A stretch of 64,000 nucleotides of DNA from assembly GCA_000381565.1 (NCBI GenBank), contig KB906725.1, forward strand, positions 212,515-276,514. The letters run 5' to 3'. Every line of letters starts with the position of its first letter. The stretch's first letter is position 1. This DNA is from Oxalobacteraceae bacterium AB_14. GTDB taxonomy: Bacteria > Pseudomonadota > Gammaproteobacteria > Burkholderiales > Burkholderiaceae_D. Position numbers and translations under genes: made by a program. This document shows, piece after piece, positions 18,301 to 26,374 of this stretch. Under the pieces are notes generated by a model. The model saw only the letters and a list, made by a program, of their open reading frames with translations. It made no database searches and was not told the origin of the DNA.

Positions 18301-18526
18301 CGATCTGTTCGGCCTCCTGCTTGATCTTTTGCGAGGTCTCCAGCTGCTTGCGCTGGCCGGTCACGACGACCACCTTGTCCGCCGGGACGTCCTTGGCGAC
18401 CGGCGCCGCAGCGTCCGTCTGCGCCAGCGCACCGCCGCTGTACAGCAACGTCAGTTGCGCCGCGGCGATCGCCAGCGCGGTCATCTTGAGGGGTTTCCGG
18501 CTACCCAGTGTCTCAATATTCTTCAT
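15311..18526 (-). CDS. Large TonB-dependent receptor (TonB-Xanth-Caul type)
   Basis: 1071 aa, complete. Signal peptide (to GGALAQ, about residue 36), TonB-box-like VVVVTGQRK, and a plug with VVADEAGKLPDKSITEVLQRVVGV and VQIRGLSWGSS. The long barrel ends in a C-terminal aromatic strand (SFRVAMGYHF). The outer-membrane transporter is third in a minus-strand run after a flavin halogenase and an Ig-like lipoprotein. Pairing of this receptor subfamily with halogenase-like genes is known from Xanthomonas and Caulobacter relatives, often in carbohydrate-use loci. No substrate can be read from sequence. Confidence 0.95.
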   Translation of the reverse strand: MKNIETLGSRKPLKMTALAIAAAQLTLLYSGGALAQTDAAAPVAKDVPADKVVVVTGQRKQLETSQKIKQEAEQIVDSVVADEAGKLPDKSITEVLQRVVGVTMDRNTSRTRTNAASNPLSYNVEGSGVQIRGLSWGSSTLNGREGFSAGWPGRELSWGDIPPELMAGVDVYKNPSSELIEGGISGQINLRTRLPFDSKGQTGAISFSDSYTPFGKKNTPAFSGLYSSRWSTGIGEIGALIDVSYGKSAFRADSYGLGTFYPLTKQVPGKTVWVPTGINWGTGEGNSERAGVYAALQWKKNDKESSLTYFDSAFRSDSENSGIFANASDSNMNISPYDLKITDGLYDANGVFQKGILSYPGGLGQNQFATGGLSMGTTRSYDNAHGRTRDLSWNFKWRMDERWTFQSDLQWVHATNGGDGGQINMGTFVPSMGLDMTAAPRPTVSFDAAARAVMADPGNYYYNSIQPYLNKAKGDLYAWKGDAKFSFDHPVLRDLRFGVRLTDRSSSHTTAVGTPWKSLAEPWSVQQTSTPGQQPSATDFTSWKNRGSFGYLGDPRYAGLGGVQQYSFPDFFNGRMSAPPAIVVPTMAAVRNYPSQYQALVSVLRLQCEDANKLRNTNNDCSTAGNDWKAMHFSNDPKEVDPQSPDHGAYSTHSESTQALYGTLRFGFDNLRYPVEGNAGVRVTRSSTQAHGYTVFEPKYGANTDPSLPKFGTFNEPLDVKGSHVDVIPSLNVKVNLTDKLQSRLALSQGISRPGFDQLQEYVKLEQKVDNSGPNNTVKSVSYIGTNSGNANLKPLKSNNVDVSLEWYPQSGQSLTAVLFYKKIKDIIMSDTYTRTVKDLAGNPQEFTITGPANAAELWEGGIEIAGATYVDKIPGLAGLPDWAKGFGVSVNWTYLDGKQNLYHPYTLPYCPKNGGSNMGNIYGCDLNGLPFKDLPVPYMSKHAFNLGLMYDRGPISARLAYSWRSRTLQATNAFGAGGQDGTSADPVRIAANGGVAPTDVGWGLPVWQEAVGQWDASLNYNFTANLWASAAVSNLTQTVTKQTNQQFIGSMGRSWFDPGRSFRVAMGYHF

Positions 18527-18596
18527 TATTTTTGTCCTCTTATAAATGCCTTGATGGCCACCGCCCGCGGGGGTGGCAAGGAAGTTCAGTCCTCTG

Positions 18597-19916
18597 TCAC
18601 TGGAAGTAGACCGGGCCCGTCAGCGTGAACTGGTTCTGGTACTGCGACGATGCGTTGGCAGTATCCGAGTTCGGCTTCACTGCGGAGAGCTTGATCCCGA
18701 CGACCGGGAAATACTGCAGCTCATCCAGGATATCCAGCCCGCTGAGACCGCACGTCTCGTTGAGCGCGAACTGCTCCCTGAGAGCGATGCTGTAGTCCGT
18801 GGCGGTGGCGGCGCCAGGCTGCACCGTGGCCTTCAGGGTCACGCTGCAGACATTGCCGTCCGCATCCTTCTTGTCGGGGTTGAAGTGAGCGAGCAACAGT
18901 TCGACATCGAACTTGTTATTGGTCGAGCCAAACCATTCGGGATTTTGCGCGAGCTTGAAATGCAGCGCGCTCTGGATGTCGATCTGTACGCCCTTGGGCA
19001 CGGTGCCGGGCGTACTGAACGAAGAGGCTTTAACGCCGCCCCGGTACCAGCCGCTGGGCGAATAGAGATCGGCCTCGCCGAGGCCGGGACCGAACAGCGC
19101 GAACGCCGCTGCGTTATAGTCCCAGGCCCCTGGTTGCGGACGCGCCCCCCAGCTCACGTTAAAGGTGAGGGTGCTGCCGTCGCTGGAAGCCTGCGCGTTG
19201 CAGTCCTCGCACCAATATTGGTTCCCCTGATGCCCGATGAGGCCTTCGTTGGTGGTGCTACCGTCCTTGTAGCCGGTCAGGAAATTCAGCGCGGCCGGCT
19301 TTTCGGTGCCGATCGGAATGCTCCGGTCCATCGCCATCGCCGCATAGATATCGGTACCGGCCTGGGTGGCGGTGACGGTGCACAGCCCGTTGCCGAGCGC
19401 GGTCATCGTCGTCCCGCTGACCGAGCACACGGCTGGCGTCTTGCTCGTAAAGGTGAGCGCGAGACCGGTGTTAATGGTGGCGGACAGTTGCACCGGCGCC
19501 CCACCAAGCGGCTGCCAACCCGGGTTGGGGAACTTGGTGAAGACCTGCGGTTGCTTGGGAATGACGAAAAGCTGGCTCTGCGTGGCGAGGCCGTAGCCTT
19601 GATAGCCGGCCTGGGTGGCCGTCACCGAGCACTCGCCGGCCGTCAGCAGCGACAGCGTGTCGCCGTTGGCGCTGCACACCGCCGGCGTATTCGTGCTGAA
19701 GGTCACGGGCCCGCCGGAACTGGCCGTCGCCACCAGTTTGGTGGTCGCCACTTGGGGCGGAATGCCCACCATTGGTCCGCCTGGGAAATCGAAGGCGATG
19801 GACTGCACCGCCCCGCCGGAACCGCCACTGCCGCCGCCGCCGCAACCGGCCAGCAGCGTGATGCCGGCCAGGCCGATGGCCGAAAGCTGGTATCTCATCG
19901 CTTGTTTTTTCATCAT
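18597..19916 (-). CDS. Lipoprotein with Ig-like (Big-type) repeats
   Basis: 439 aa. Lipobox LLAGC (Cys25) followed by a Gly/Ser linker. Two similar repeats of about 90 residues follow: VTFSTNTPAVCSANGDTLSLLTAGECSVTATQAG and LTFTSKTPAVCSVSGTTMTALGNGLCTVTATQAG. They are bacterial Ig-like folds each with a Cys pair. The C-terminal about 240 residues (YWCEDCNAQASSDGSTLTFNVSWG...) are unrecognised and may bind ligand. It lies between a halogenase gene and a TonB receptor gene with 70-80 bp gaps, so it is probably the surface lipoprotein partner of that receptor. Confidence 0.82.
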   Translation of the reverse strand: MMKKQAMRYQLSAIGLAGITLLAGCGGGGSGGSGGAVQSIAFDFPGGPMVGIPPQVATTKLVATASSGGPVTFSTNTPAVCSANGDTLSLLTAGECSVTATQAGYQGYGLATQSQLFVIPKQPQVFTKFPNPGWQPLGGAPVQLSATINTGLALTFTSKTPAVCSVSGTTMTALGNGLCTVTATQAGTDIYAAMAMDRSIPIGTEKPAALNFLTGYKDGSTTNEGLIGHQGNQYWCEDCNAQASSDGSTLTFNVSWGARPQPGAWDYNAAAFALFGPGLGEADLYSPSGWYRGGVKASSFSTPGTVPKGVQIDIQSALHFKLAQNPEWFGSTNNKFDVELLLAHFNPDKKDADGNVCSVTLKATVQPGAATATDYSIALREQFALNETCGLSGLDILDELQYFPVVGIKLSAVKPNSDTANASSQYQNQFTLTGPVYFQ

Positions 19917-19995
19917 TATGGTCTCCTCTGAGTTGCTTGTTTAAATATCCCGTCAACGATGACGCCGCTGACCCGGGAAAACCTGGATGACGCCC

Positions 19996-21480
19996 CTAGC
20001 GCGCCAACATTCTGCGCAGATAGGCGTCGTGGGGGGGCATGGCCGCCACCACGGCGGCGATGGCCTCGCGCCGCTGGCGCAGGGCTTGCAGCGCCTCTTC
20101 GCGAGGCATGTGGGCCAGCTCCGGGTCGGCACGTTCTGGCCAGTGCCCCATGCCCGCATGGATCGCCAGCCAGCTATGGGCGTCGAAGCCTTCCCACTGG
20201 TACTGGTGCAGCACGCCGGCCTGGCGCCAGGCGTGCAGCTTGAAGGCCAGGGTTGCCGGCAGCTCCATGCTCGCCATGGTGCGCCACAGTTCGCCGTCGC
20301 GGCGGGCCGTGAGGCAGTAGTGCAGGATGATGAAATCGCGGATGCGCTCGAACTGGCGCGCCATGATCGCGTTGTAATTGCCGACCTCGGCCTTGGGCAT
20401 CGCCGTGCCCCGCTGCAGCTGCGGGATCAGGTGACCCAGGCCGCTCTGTATCAGGTAGATGCTGGTCGACTCCAGCGGCTCCAGGAAGCCCGAGGCCAGG
20501 CCCAGGCCGACCACGTTGTGGACCCAGCTGCGCTGCCGGTGGCCGGTGGTGAAGCGCAGCAGGCGCGGCTCGGCCAGCGCCGGGCCGTCGAGCTGCCGCA
20601 GCAATTGCGCGCGCGCGCGCTCCTCGTCGATGTAGCGGCTGGCGAACACATGGCCGTTGCCGATGCGGTTGCGCAGCGGGATGCGCCAGGCCCAGCCCGC
20701 CTCCAGCGCGGTGGCGCGCGTGTACGGCGTCAGCTCGCTTCCACTGGACTCGCTGGGCACGGCCCAGGCCCGGTCCACCGGCAGCCAGTGGCTGAAGTCG
20801 ACGAACGGCTCGTCCAGTGTGCGGCCCAGCAGCAGCGCGGCGAAGCCGGAGCAGTCGATGAACAGTTCGCCGGCCAGTTCGCGGCCGTCGGCCAGCTTGA
20901 GCCCGGCCACGCCGCCGTCGGCGCGGCGCACCACCTCGACGATGCGGCCTTCGGTGCGGCGCACGCCGCGCTTGAGCGCCAGCGTGCGCAGGAAGCCGGC
21001 GTACAGCCCGGCGTCGAAATGGTAGGCGTAGTTGAAGGCTTTGTTTTCTTCCGAGGCCAGCCCCTGGAAGCGGCCCTGACTGGCCATCACGCTGGGCAGG
21101 CATTGCTCGCCCAGCATGCCGAGGCCGGCATCGCCCAGGCGGCGGAAATGGCCCCACAGCGCGTCGGGGCCGGTCAGCTCGCCGAAGTCGCCAAAGGTGT
21201 GGAAATAGTTCTCGCCGCGCACGCGCCAGTCGCGAAATTCGATGCCCAGCTTGAAGGTGCCGTTGGTGGCGCGCAGAAAGTCCGCCTCGTCGATGCCGAC
21301 CAGGCGGTGGAAATTGCGGATCGACGGAAACGTGGCTTCGCCCACGCCGACGATGCCGATCTCCTCGGACTCGACCAGCTCCACGGTGCTGGCGGGCAGC
21401 GCGGTCGCCAGCGCCGTCGCCGCCATCCAACCGGCCGCGCCGCCACCGACGACCACGATACGTTTGTATGCGGTGTCCAT
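19996..21480 (-). CDS. Flavin-dependent tryptophan-halogenase family protein
   Basis: 494 aa. FAD-binding VVVGGGAAGW at the N-terminus. The halogenase-specific WxWxIP motif is present as GWAWRIPLRNRIGNG. A Lys in TNGTFKLGIEF fits the catalytic lysine, and PLESTSIYLI fits the Glu-Ser pair of PrnA-like enzymes. It would use FADH2, O2 and halide to halogenate an aromatic substrate, with a partner flavin reductase that is not encoded nearby. Many family members beside TonB receptors have no known substrate. First gene of the run halogenase, lipoprotein, receptor. Confidence 0.93.
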   Translation of the reverse strand: MDTAYKRIVVVGGGAAGWMAATALATALPASTVELVESEEIGIVGVGEATFPSIRNFHRLVGIDEADFLRATNGTFKLGIEFRDWRVRGENYFHTFGDFGELTGPDALWGHFRRLGDAGLGMLGEQCLPSVMASQGRFQGLASEENKAFNYAYHFDAGLYAGFLRTLALKRGVRRTEGRIVEVVRRADGGVAGLKLADGRELAGELFIDCSGFAALLLGRTLDEPFVDFSHWLPVDRAWAVPSESSGSELTPYTRATALEAGWAWRIPLRNRIGNGHVFASRYIDEERARAQLLRQLDGPALAEPRLLRFTTGHRQRSWVHNVVGLGLASGFLEPLESTSIYLIQSGLGHLIPQLQRGTAMPKAEVGNYNAIMARQFERIRDFIILHYCLTARRDGELWRTMASMELPATLAFKLHAWRQAGVLHQYQWEGFDAHSWLAIHAGMGHWPERADPELAHMPREEALQALRQRREAIAAVVAAMPPHDAYLRRMLAR

Positions 21481-21678
21481 TGCTGTCCCCTCGTTGGCTG
21501 GCGCGTCCGGGCCACTGCTTCAGGCGGGCGCCAATCCTTTATATATTGGAAACACAAGTTTGAGAGACGATGCCTCAAGCCGACAATTCCAATAACCGTC
21601 AAAACAACAGAGGAAATTACGTAAATGCGTAAATGGCGGGGGCGGACGGCGCGCCGGACGGAAGGGAGGTGGAATGCA

Positions 21679-21702
21679 AAAGGGCTCCTTGCGGAGCCCT
21701 TG
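21679..21702 (-). terminator. Terminator hairpin after lipA
   Basis: AAGGGCTCC / GGAGCCCTT form a perfect 9-bp stem with a TTGC loop, starting 5 bp beyond the lipA stop. On the minus strand it is followed only by TTTGC, so the U-tract is short. A functional terminator is likely but not certain. Confidence 0.55.
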
Positions 21703-21705
21703 GAA

Positions 21706-22689
21706 TCAGCCGGCCAGGACGTTGTGCGCCTGCTCGTCCGCGTGGTACGAGGAGCGCACCATGGCGCCGACGGCGGCGTGCTTGAAGCCCATCTTGTAGG
21801 CTTCCGCTTCGAACATCTTGAACACGTCCGGGTGCACGTAGCGGCGCACCGGCAGGTGGCTGTTTGACGGCGCCAGGTACTGGCCGATGGTCAGCATGTC
21901 GATGTTGTGCTCGCGCATGTCGCGCATCACTTGCAGGATCTCTTCGTCGGTCTCGCCCAGGCCGACCATGATGCCGGACTTGGTCTTGACCGCTGGGTAC
22001 AGGTCCTTGAATTCCTTCAGCAGCTGCAGCGAGTGCATGTAGTCCGAACCCGGACGCGCTTCCTTGTACAGGCGCGGCACGGTTTCCAGGTTGTGGTTCA
22101 TCACGTCCGGCAGGCCGTCCTTGAAGATGTCCAGCGCCTTTTGCAGGCGGCCGCGGAAGTCCGGCACCAGCACTTCGATCTGGGTCTTGGGCGACAGCGC
22201 GCGGGTGTGCTGGATGCACTCGACGAAGTGGCCGGCGCCGCCGTCGCGCAGGTCGTCGCGGTCGACCGAGGTGATCACCACGTAACTCAGGCGCAGCTCG
22301 GCGATGGTCTTCGACAGGTTGGCCGGCTCGTCCTTGTCCAGCGGGTCCGGGCGGCCGTGGCCGACGTCGCAGAACGGGCAGCGGCGGGTGCACTTGTCGC
22401 CCATGATCATGAAGGTGGCGGTGCCCTTGCCGAAGCATTCGCCGATGTTCGGGCAGCTCGCTTCTTCGCACACGGTGACCAGTTTGTTCTCGCGCAGGAT
22501 GTCCTTGATCTCGTAGAAACGGGTCGAGGCCGAGGCGGCCTTGACGCGGATCCAGTCCGGCTTCTTCAGGCGCTCGACCTGCTCGATCGGCACGATCTTG
22601 ATCGGGATGCGCGCGGTCTTGCTGGCGCCTTTTTGCTTTTCGCTTGGGTTGTAAGCCGGGGCAACGCTGGTGGTGGTTTCAGAAGTCAT
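21706..22689 (-). CDS. lipA: Lipoyl synthase LipA
   Basis: 327 aa radical-SAM enzyme that inserts two sulfurs into protein-bound octanoate. The auxiliary cluster motif [12 protein letters not shown] (C-x4-C-x5-C) and the radical-SAM motif CTRRCPFC are both intact. [18 protein letters not shown] and the C-terminal RSSYHADEQ (the Ser ligand of the auxiliary cluster is in the RSS segment) are also present. ATG 22689 (MTSETTTS) is chosen over an in-frame start at 22749 that would overlap lipB. It follows lipB by 31 bp on the same strand. Confidence 0.97.
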   Translation of the reverse strand: MTSETTTSVAPAYNPSEKQKGASKTARIPIKIVPIEQVERLKKPDWIRVKAASASTRFYEIKDILRENKLVTVCEEASCPNIGECFGKGTATFMIMGDKCTRRCPFCDVGHGRPDPLDKDEPANLSKTIAELRLSYVVITSVDRDDLRDGGAGHFVECIQHTRALSPKTQIEVLVPDFRGRLQKALDIFKDGLPDVMNHNLETVPRLYKEARPGSDYMHSLQLLKEFKDLYPAVKTKSGIMVGLGETDEEILQVMRDMREHNIDMLTIGQYLAPSNSHLPVRRYVHPDVFKMFEAEAYKMGFKHAAVGAMVRSSYHADEQAHNVLAG

Positions 22690-22720
22690 TTGGCTGCGTG
22701 CCCTCGCGGGCAAAGTTTGG

Positions 22721-23407
22721 TTATTCGTGTACTGCGGGTTCGGCCACATGCGCCAGGACGCTGATCAGCTCATCGGCCAGCTGTTGTTGCACGTCGGACA
22801 ACACCGCGCTCGCGCCGACGGTGCGCATGTCGGTCGTTTCCAGCCCGGCATAGCCGCAAGGATTAATCCAGGAAAACGGGGCCAGATCCATCGCCACATT
22901 CAGCGACAACCCATGATAGGTGCAACCGTTGCCGCGCACCTTCAAGCCGAGCGCGGCGATCTTGGCGCCTTGTTTCGGTCCGCCAGCCATGTAGATGCCC
23001 GGCGCGCCGTCAACGCGCTCACCGACGAGATTATACGCCCCTAAGACGTTGATGATCGCCTGCTCGATTTTATTGACGAATTGCCGGGCGTACAGCTTGC
23101 CGCCGGGCTTGTTGCGGCGCAGGTCCATCAGCATGTAGATCACCACCTGGCCGGGACCGTGGAAGGTGACTTCGCCGCCGCGGTCGGTCTGCACCACCGG
23201 GATCGCGTCCGCGCCGGCCAGCAGGTGGCCGCGGTCGGCGCCCAGGCCCAGCGTGAACACGGGCGGATGCTCGACGATCCACAGTTCGTCGCGGGTGTCC
23301 GGCGTGCGCGCGTCGGTGAAGGCGCGCATCGCGGCGAAGGTGCTGTCGTAGTCGGCGAGGCCGAGGTGGCGTATCAGCGCCGGCTCGGTTGGGGTAGGAG
23401 ACGTCAT
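22721..23407 (-). CDS. lipB: Octanoyltransferase LipB
   Basis: 228 aa. Transfers octanoyl groups from acyl carrier protein to lipoate-dependent enzymes. Motifs: [46 protein letters not shown] with the conserved Lys, and [12 protein letters not shown] with the catalytic Cys. ATG 23407 gives the normal length, and upstream in-frame codons are not family-like. It pairs with lipA immediately downstream, and ybeD lies 2 kb away on the same strand, a dispersed version of the E. coli ybeD-lipB-lipA cluster. Confidence 0.96.
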   Translation of the reverse strand: MTSPTPTEPALIRHLGLADYDSTFAAMRAFTDARTPDTRDELWIVEHPPVFTLGLGADRGHLLAGADAIPVVQTDRGGEVTFHGPGQVVIYMLMDLRRNKPGGKLYARQFVNKIEQAIINVLGAYNLVGERVDGAPGIYMAGGPKQGAKIAALGLKVRGNGCTYHGLSLNVAMDLAPFSWINPCGYAGLETTDMRTVGASAVLSDVQQQLADELISVLAHVAEPAVHE

Positions 23408-23421
23408 GCCGACATTATAAA

Positions 23422-24063
23422 TCAGCCCGGCTGGTGACGCTCCAGCCACTGCTGGACGGAGGGCCGCTGCCACTGGCCGGCGGCGTAGTCCTTGAGCTTT
23501 TGCGGCACCTCGTCGCCGTTCAGGATCAGGCGGTTGAGCATCAGCGCCAGGTCGGCGTCGGCCAGCGACCAGCTGTCGAACAGGTTGGGGCGGCCCTCCT
23601 GCACCAGCTGGCTGGCGGCGTGGATCAGCTTGTCGGCGGCGGCCTGGCCGGCGGCCGTCAGCGGCTGGCTGGCCTTGCCAAAAAATACAGTTTCCGTGTC
23701 CCGCTCGGCGCGCACCGGCAGCAGGTCGCTGCGCAGCCAGGCCTGGACCTGCCGCGCCTGGGCGCGCTGGCGCCGGTCCTTCGGGTACAGCGCGATGTAT
23801 TCCGGCGCCGGGAAGCTCTCTTCCAGGTATTCGGTGATCGCGCTCGACTCGGTCAGCACAAATTGCGCTTCACCCGCACCCTCGACCAGCGCCGGCACCC
23901 GGGCGGTCAGCGCGCGCGCCGTGTAGGCGCTGTGTTTTTGCTGGCCGGCCTCCAGGTCCACGGTCTTGACGGTGAACGGCAAGCCTTTTTCGGTCAGCGC
24001 GACAAAGGCCGACATGGCGTAAGGACTGGTGAAAAGGCTGTCGACGTACAGTTCAAAAGGCAT
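23422..24063 (-). CDS. yfcF: Glutathione S-transferase, YfcF type
   Basis: 213 aa. Thioredoxin-like N-domain ([25 protein letters not shown]) and helical C-domain ([48 protein letters not shown]). Both align closely with remembered E. coli YfcF over their whole length, including WLRSDL and GDEVP. YfcF has glutathione transferase/peroxidase activity. ATG 24063 has GGAG at the right distance; a GTG at 24093 is less likely. It is divergent from a LysR-type regulator that may control it. Confidence 0.9.
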   Translation of the reverse strand: MPFELYVDSLFTSPYAMSAFVALTEKGLPFTVKTVDLEAGQQKHSAYTARALTARVPALVEGAGEAQFVLTESSAITEYLEESFPAPEYIALYPKDRRQRAQARQVQAWLRSDLLPVRAERDTETVFFGKASQPLTAAGQAAADKLIHAASQLVQEGRPNLFDSWSLADADLALMLNRLILNGDEVPQKLKDYAAGQWQRPSVQQWLERHQPG

Positions 24064-24084
24064 GGCGGCTCCGGCTAGAGTAGA

Positions 24085-24161
24085 TTTATTCACATGGTAA
24101 GCCTTGCCGTAGCGCCTGTATAACGTTATATTTTCGTGATTCTAGCTAATTTTATTCACAT
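24085..24161. promoter_or_regulatory. Direct repeat in the GST/LysR divergent promoter region
   Basis: TTTATTCACAT occurs at 24085-24095 and again at 24151-24161, 66 bp apart, in the short A/T-rich gap between the GST and the LysR regulator gene. Sites of this kind are candidates for the regulator or for overlapping promoters. No experimental motif for this regulator is known to me. Confidence 0.35.
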
Positions 24162-24185
24162 AGTTATCCACAGTATGCCGACCTG

Positions 24186-25085
24186 ATGAGCGCCAGCCGC
24201 CGCCTGCCCAATTTTTCCGCACTGCGCGCCTTCGAGGCGGCGGCGCGCCACGAGAACTTCTCGCGGGCGGCGGAAGAGTTGCATCTGACGCATGGCGCGA
24301 TCAGCCATCAGGTACGCGCTTTGGAGGAGGAATTGGGCCGGCCGCTGTTCGTGCGCCACGGCCGACAGGTGAAAATAACTAGCGATGCGCTGAAATTTGC
24401 CCAGTTTTTAGGCAAGTCTTTCGGCGATATCGCCGCTGCGGCCGACGCCATGCGGGCCGCCGCCGTCAACCAGCGGCTGACGATTTCATCGATTCCATCG
24501 TTTGCCGCGCGCTGGCTGGCGCCGCGGTTGGGCCGGTTTATCGACCTGTATCCGGAGATCGAGGTGGTGCTGCAATCGAGCGGCCAGTTGCAGGACCTGG
24601 CGCGCGACGGCATCGATGTCGGCATCCGCTTCGGGCGCGGCAACTATCCGGGGCTGGTGGTGCAGCGGCTGATGGGCGATGTCTATTATCCGGTAGTGAG
24701 TCCCCACTATCGCGATGGGCGGCGCCCGGCGACGCCGCACGAGCTGCGCCAGCACACGCTGCTGCGCTCGGTGGAGCCGTGGTCGCCGTGGCTGCGCGCG
24801 GCCGGGGTCGACATGGCCGAGCCGTCCGGCGGCCTGATGTTCGAGGATTTGTCGATGCTGATACGCTCCGCCGCCGACGGCAACGGGGTGGCGCTGGTGC
24901 GCCATGTGGTGGCGATGCAGGAGATCGCCTCCGGGCAACTGCTGCGGCTGTTCGATACCGCCACGCCGTGCCCGGACGAGTACTTTTTCGTGTCGCCGCC
25001 CGGCGCTGCCGGACGGCCGCAGGTGCAGGCGTTCCGCGACTGGCTGCTGGAGGAGATCGCCGTCTTCCAGCGCCAGCAAGCCTGA
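24186..25085 (+). CDS. LysR-type transcriptional regulator (GcvA-like)
   Basis: 299 aa. Winged HTH at the N-terminus (LPNFSALRAFEAAARHENFSRAAEELHLTHGAISHQVRALEEELGRPLFVRHGR), a pattern typical of the GcvA subgroup. It is followed by a periplasmic-binding-like effector domain (LTISSIPSFAARWLAPRLGRF, GIDVGIRFGRGNYPGL). It is divergent from the YfcF-type GST with a 122-bp gap, the normal arrangement for LysR regulators and their target. The effector is unknown. Confidence 0.92.
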   Translation: MSASRRLPNFSALRAFEAAARHENFSRAAEELHLTHGAISHQVRALEEELGRPLFVRHGRQVKITSDALKFAQFLGKSFGDIAAAADAMRAAAVNQRLTISSIPSFAARWLAPRLGRFIDLYPEIEVVLQSSGQLQDLARDGIDVGIRFGRGNYPGLVVQRLMGDVYYPVVSPHYRDGRRPATPHELRQHTLLRSVEPWSPWLRAAGVDMAEPSGGLMFEDLSMLIRSAADGNGVALVRHVVAMQEIASGQLLRLFDTATPCPDEYFFVSPPGAAGRPQVQAFRDWLLEEIAVFQRQQA

Positions 25086-25093
25086 TTCGCGTC

Positions 25094-25166
25094 ATTCCCG
25101 CGCAGGCGGGAATCCATACTGAGCCGGATAAGTCAGCGTTCTATGGGTTCCCGCCTACGCGGGAAC
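25094..25166. repeat. Pair of REP-like palindromes
   Basis: Two palindromes, ATTCCCGC-GCAG-GCGGGAAT at 25094-25113 and GTTCCCGC-CTAC-GCGGGAAC at 25147-25166, lie between the LysR gene and ybeD. A third copy is at 46538-46557. The structure (conserved 8-bp arms, variable 4-nt loop, intergenic, paired in opposite orientation) is that of bacterial REP/BIME elements. As hairpins after a stop codon they could also affect mRNA 3' ends. Confidence 0.8.
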
Positions 25167-25180
25167 GACGACGCTGCTGT

Positions 25181-25456
25181 TTACATGACGATTTTGACCA
25201 TCGGGTGTGCCGACAGCTCGTGGTACAGCGCGTCGAGCTGCTCGCGGCTGATGGCGCGGATGGTCACGGTCAGGCCGGTGTAGTTGCCCTTGGGCGAAGG
25301 ACGCACTTCCATCTTGCCTTCATGGAAATCCTTGTCGTGCTTTTGCACCACCAGCACGATGGTCGCGGCGAAATCGATATGAGTCGGGCCCATCACCTTG
25401 ATCGGGAAGTCGCTCGGGTACTCGATGAGGGACTCTGACGGCGGGATCGCTTGCAT
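25181..25456 (-). CDS. ybeD: YbeD family protein (DUF493)
   Basis: 91 aa from ATG 25456, which has GGA 6 bp upstream; ATG 25462 or 25471 are alternatives. The DUF493 pattern is clear: SLIEYPSDFPIKVMGPTH, then SPKGNYTGLTVTIRAISREQLDALYHELSAHPMVKIVM. It is an ACT-like small alpha/beta fold. In E. coli it precedes lipB, and here it lies upstream of the lipB/lipA pair on the same strand but separated by three genes. Role unproven, perhaps linked to lipoate metabolism. Confidence 0.9.
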   Translation of the reverse strand: MQAIPPSESLIEYPSDFPIKVMGPTHIDFAATIVLVVQKHDKDFHEGKMEVRPSPKGNYTGLTVTIRAISREQLDALYHELSAHPMVKIVM

Positions 25457-25474
25457 ATTCATTCCAATCAAAAA

Positions 25475-25510
25475 AGAAAACCGGCGGCGTCAACACGACG
25501 CCACCGGCCT
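25475..25510 (-). terminator. Intrinsic terminator of the PspA-like operon
   Basis: On the minus strand a G/C-rich stem (CCGGTGGCGTC pairing with GACGCCGCCGG, one mismatch) with a GTGTT loop is followed by TTTTCTTTTTT. It lies 25 bp after the stop of the PspA-like gene and just before ybeD, so it separates the two transcription units. Confidence 0.85.
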
Positions 25511-25535
25511 CTATTGTAGCCAATTCAGCGCAGGC

Positions 25536-26348
25536 TTACGCTTTGCCCAGCGCCAGGGTGGCCGTTTCCTGCGGCGCGGCCAGCTGCGCCGGCTGCTGGC
25601 CGGACAGCCGCTGCAGGCGCGCCAGCGCCGATTCGTTGGCGACGCCCGGCTGGCTGACCGACTTGCGGATCGCCTCCAGCTCGGCGGCCTGCTCGTACGG
25701 GCGCTGGCCGATGTCGGTGACGATCTTCATGCCGGCCGCCTCGTTGCTGATGGCCTGGGCGCGGCGGGTCAGGGCGTTCAGCGCGCTGGAGTTGCCGCGC
25801 ATGCCTGACAAGCCGGCCAGCTGGCTCTGGCGCTCGGCGCGCAGCTTCTGCAAATCCTGCTGGGCGCGGGCCGAGGCCAGCGCCTGCATCGCCTTCTTCG
25901 CCGCCGAATCGAAATCGGCCAGCTGCCTGGACAGCGCATCGACGATGGTTTGCAGCTCCTCCATGTACTGGCGGGCGTCGGCTTCCTCCTGCATTTCCTG
26001 CGGCATGCGCGCCTTGTTGCCTTCCAGCTCGTCGCAGAACAGGGTGATGGTCGCCTCCGAGATCTTGCCGGCGGCCAGGCGCTCGGCCAGGGTGCCGGCC
26101 GCCTGCTCGTCGGTGGCGATCAGCTGGCGCAGCTTGACCACGTCGGCCGCTTCCTTGTCGAAGGAGCTGCGGGCGGCGGCCAGCTTTTGCGCGGTCAGGC
26201 GCAGGCTGTCGGCCAGCCGGTCGCGGTCGGCCTCGGTGGCCGTTTCCGGATCAAAATTGGCGATCGCTTCGGAAACACGGTCGCCCAGCGCGCCAAAATG
26301 TTTGGAAATCAAGCGCGCGGTCAAACCCCAGCCATTCAAGTTGCTCAT
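25536..26348 (-). CDS. PspA/IM30-like coiled-coil protein (YjfJ-type)
   Basis: 270 aa. Almost wholly alpha-helical with long Ala/Glu/Gln/Leu heptads (about residues 40-200), no signal peptide and no membrane segment. The arrangement and position directly after a DUF2491 gene match the yjfJ-yjfK order of E. coli, where YjfJ belongs to the PspA/IM30 family. PspA proteins stabilise stressed inner membranes. Family assignment rests on coiled-coil character plus neighbourhood, so it is moderately sure. ATG 26348 (MSNLNGWG) is preferred over upstream in-frame codons. A strong terminator follows. Confidence 0.72.
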   Translation of the reverse strand: MSNLNGWGLTARLISKHFGALGDRVSEAIANFDPETATEADRDRLADSLRLTAQKLAAARSSFDKEAADVVKLRQLIATDEQAAGTLAERLAAGKISEATITLFCDELEGNKARMPQEMQEEADARQYMEELQTIVDALSRQLADFDSAAKKAMQALASARAQQDLQKLRAERQSQLAGLSGMRGNSSALNALTRRAQAISNEAAGMKIVTDIGQRPYEQAAELEAIRKSVSQPGVANESALARLQRLSGQQPAQLAAPQETATLALGKA

Positions 26349-26374
26349 GTCAGTCGTCCTTAAAAAGTTGCGCG

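Noticed and set aside
15317..18628. Very long open frame on the plus strand opposite the TonB receptor (over 1100 codons); similar ones opposite the chemoreceptor/hemN, ccoI, the kinase and the siderophore receptor
   Set aside because: These are antisense shadows caused by high GC and biased codon use. Their translations are Arg/His/Val/Gln-rich without motifs, while the opposite strand encodes clear conserved proteins.
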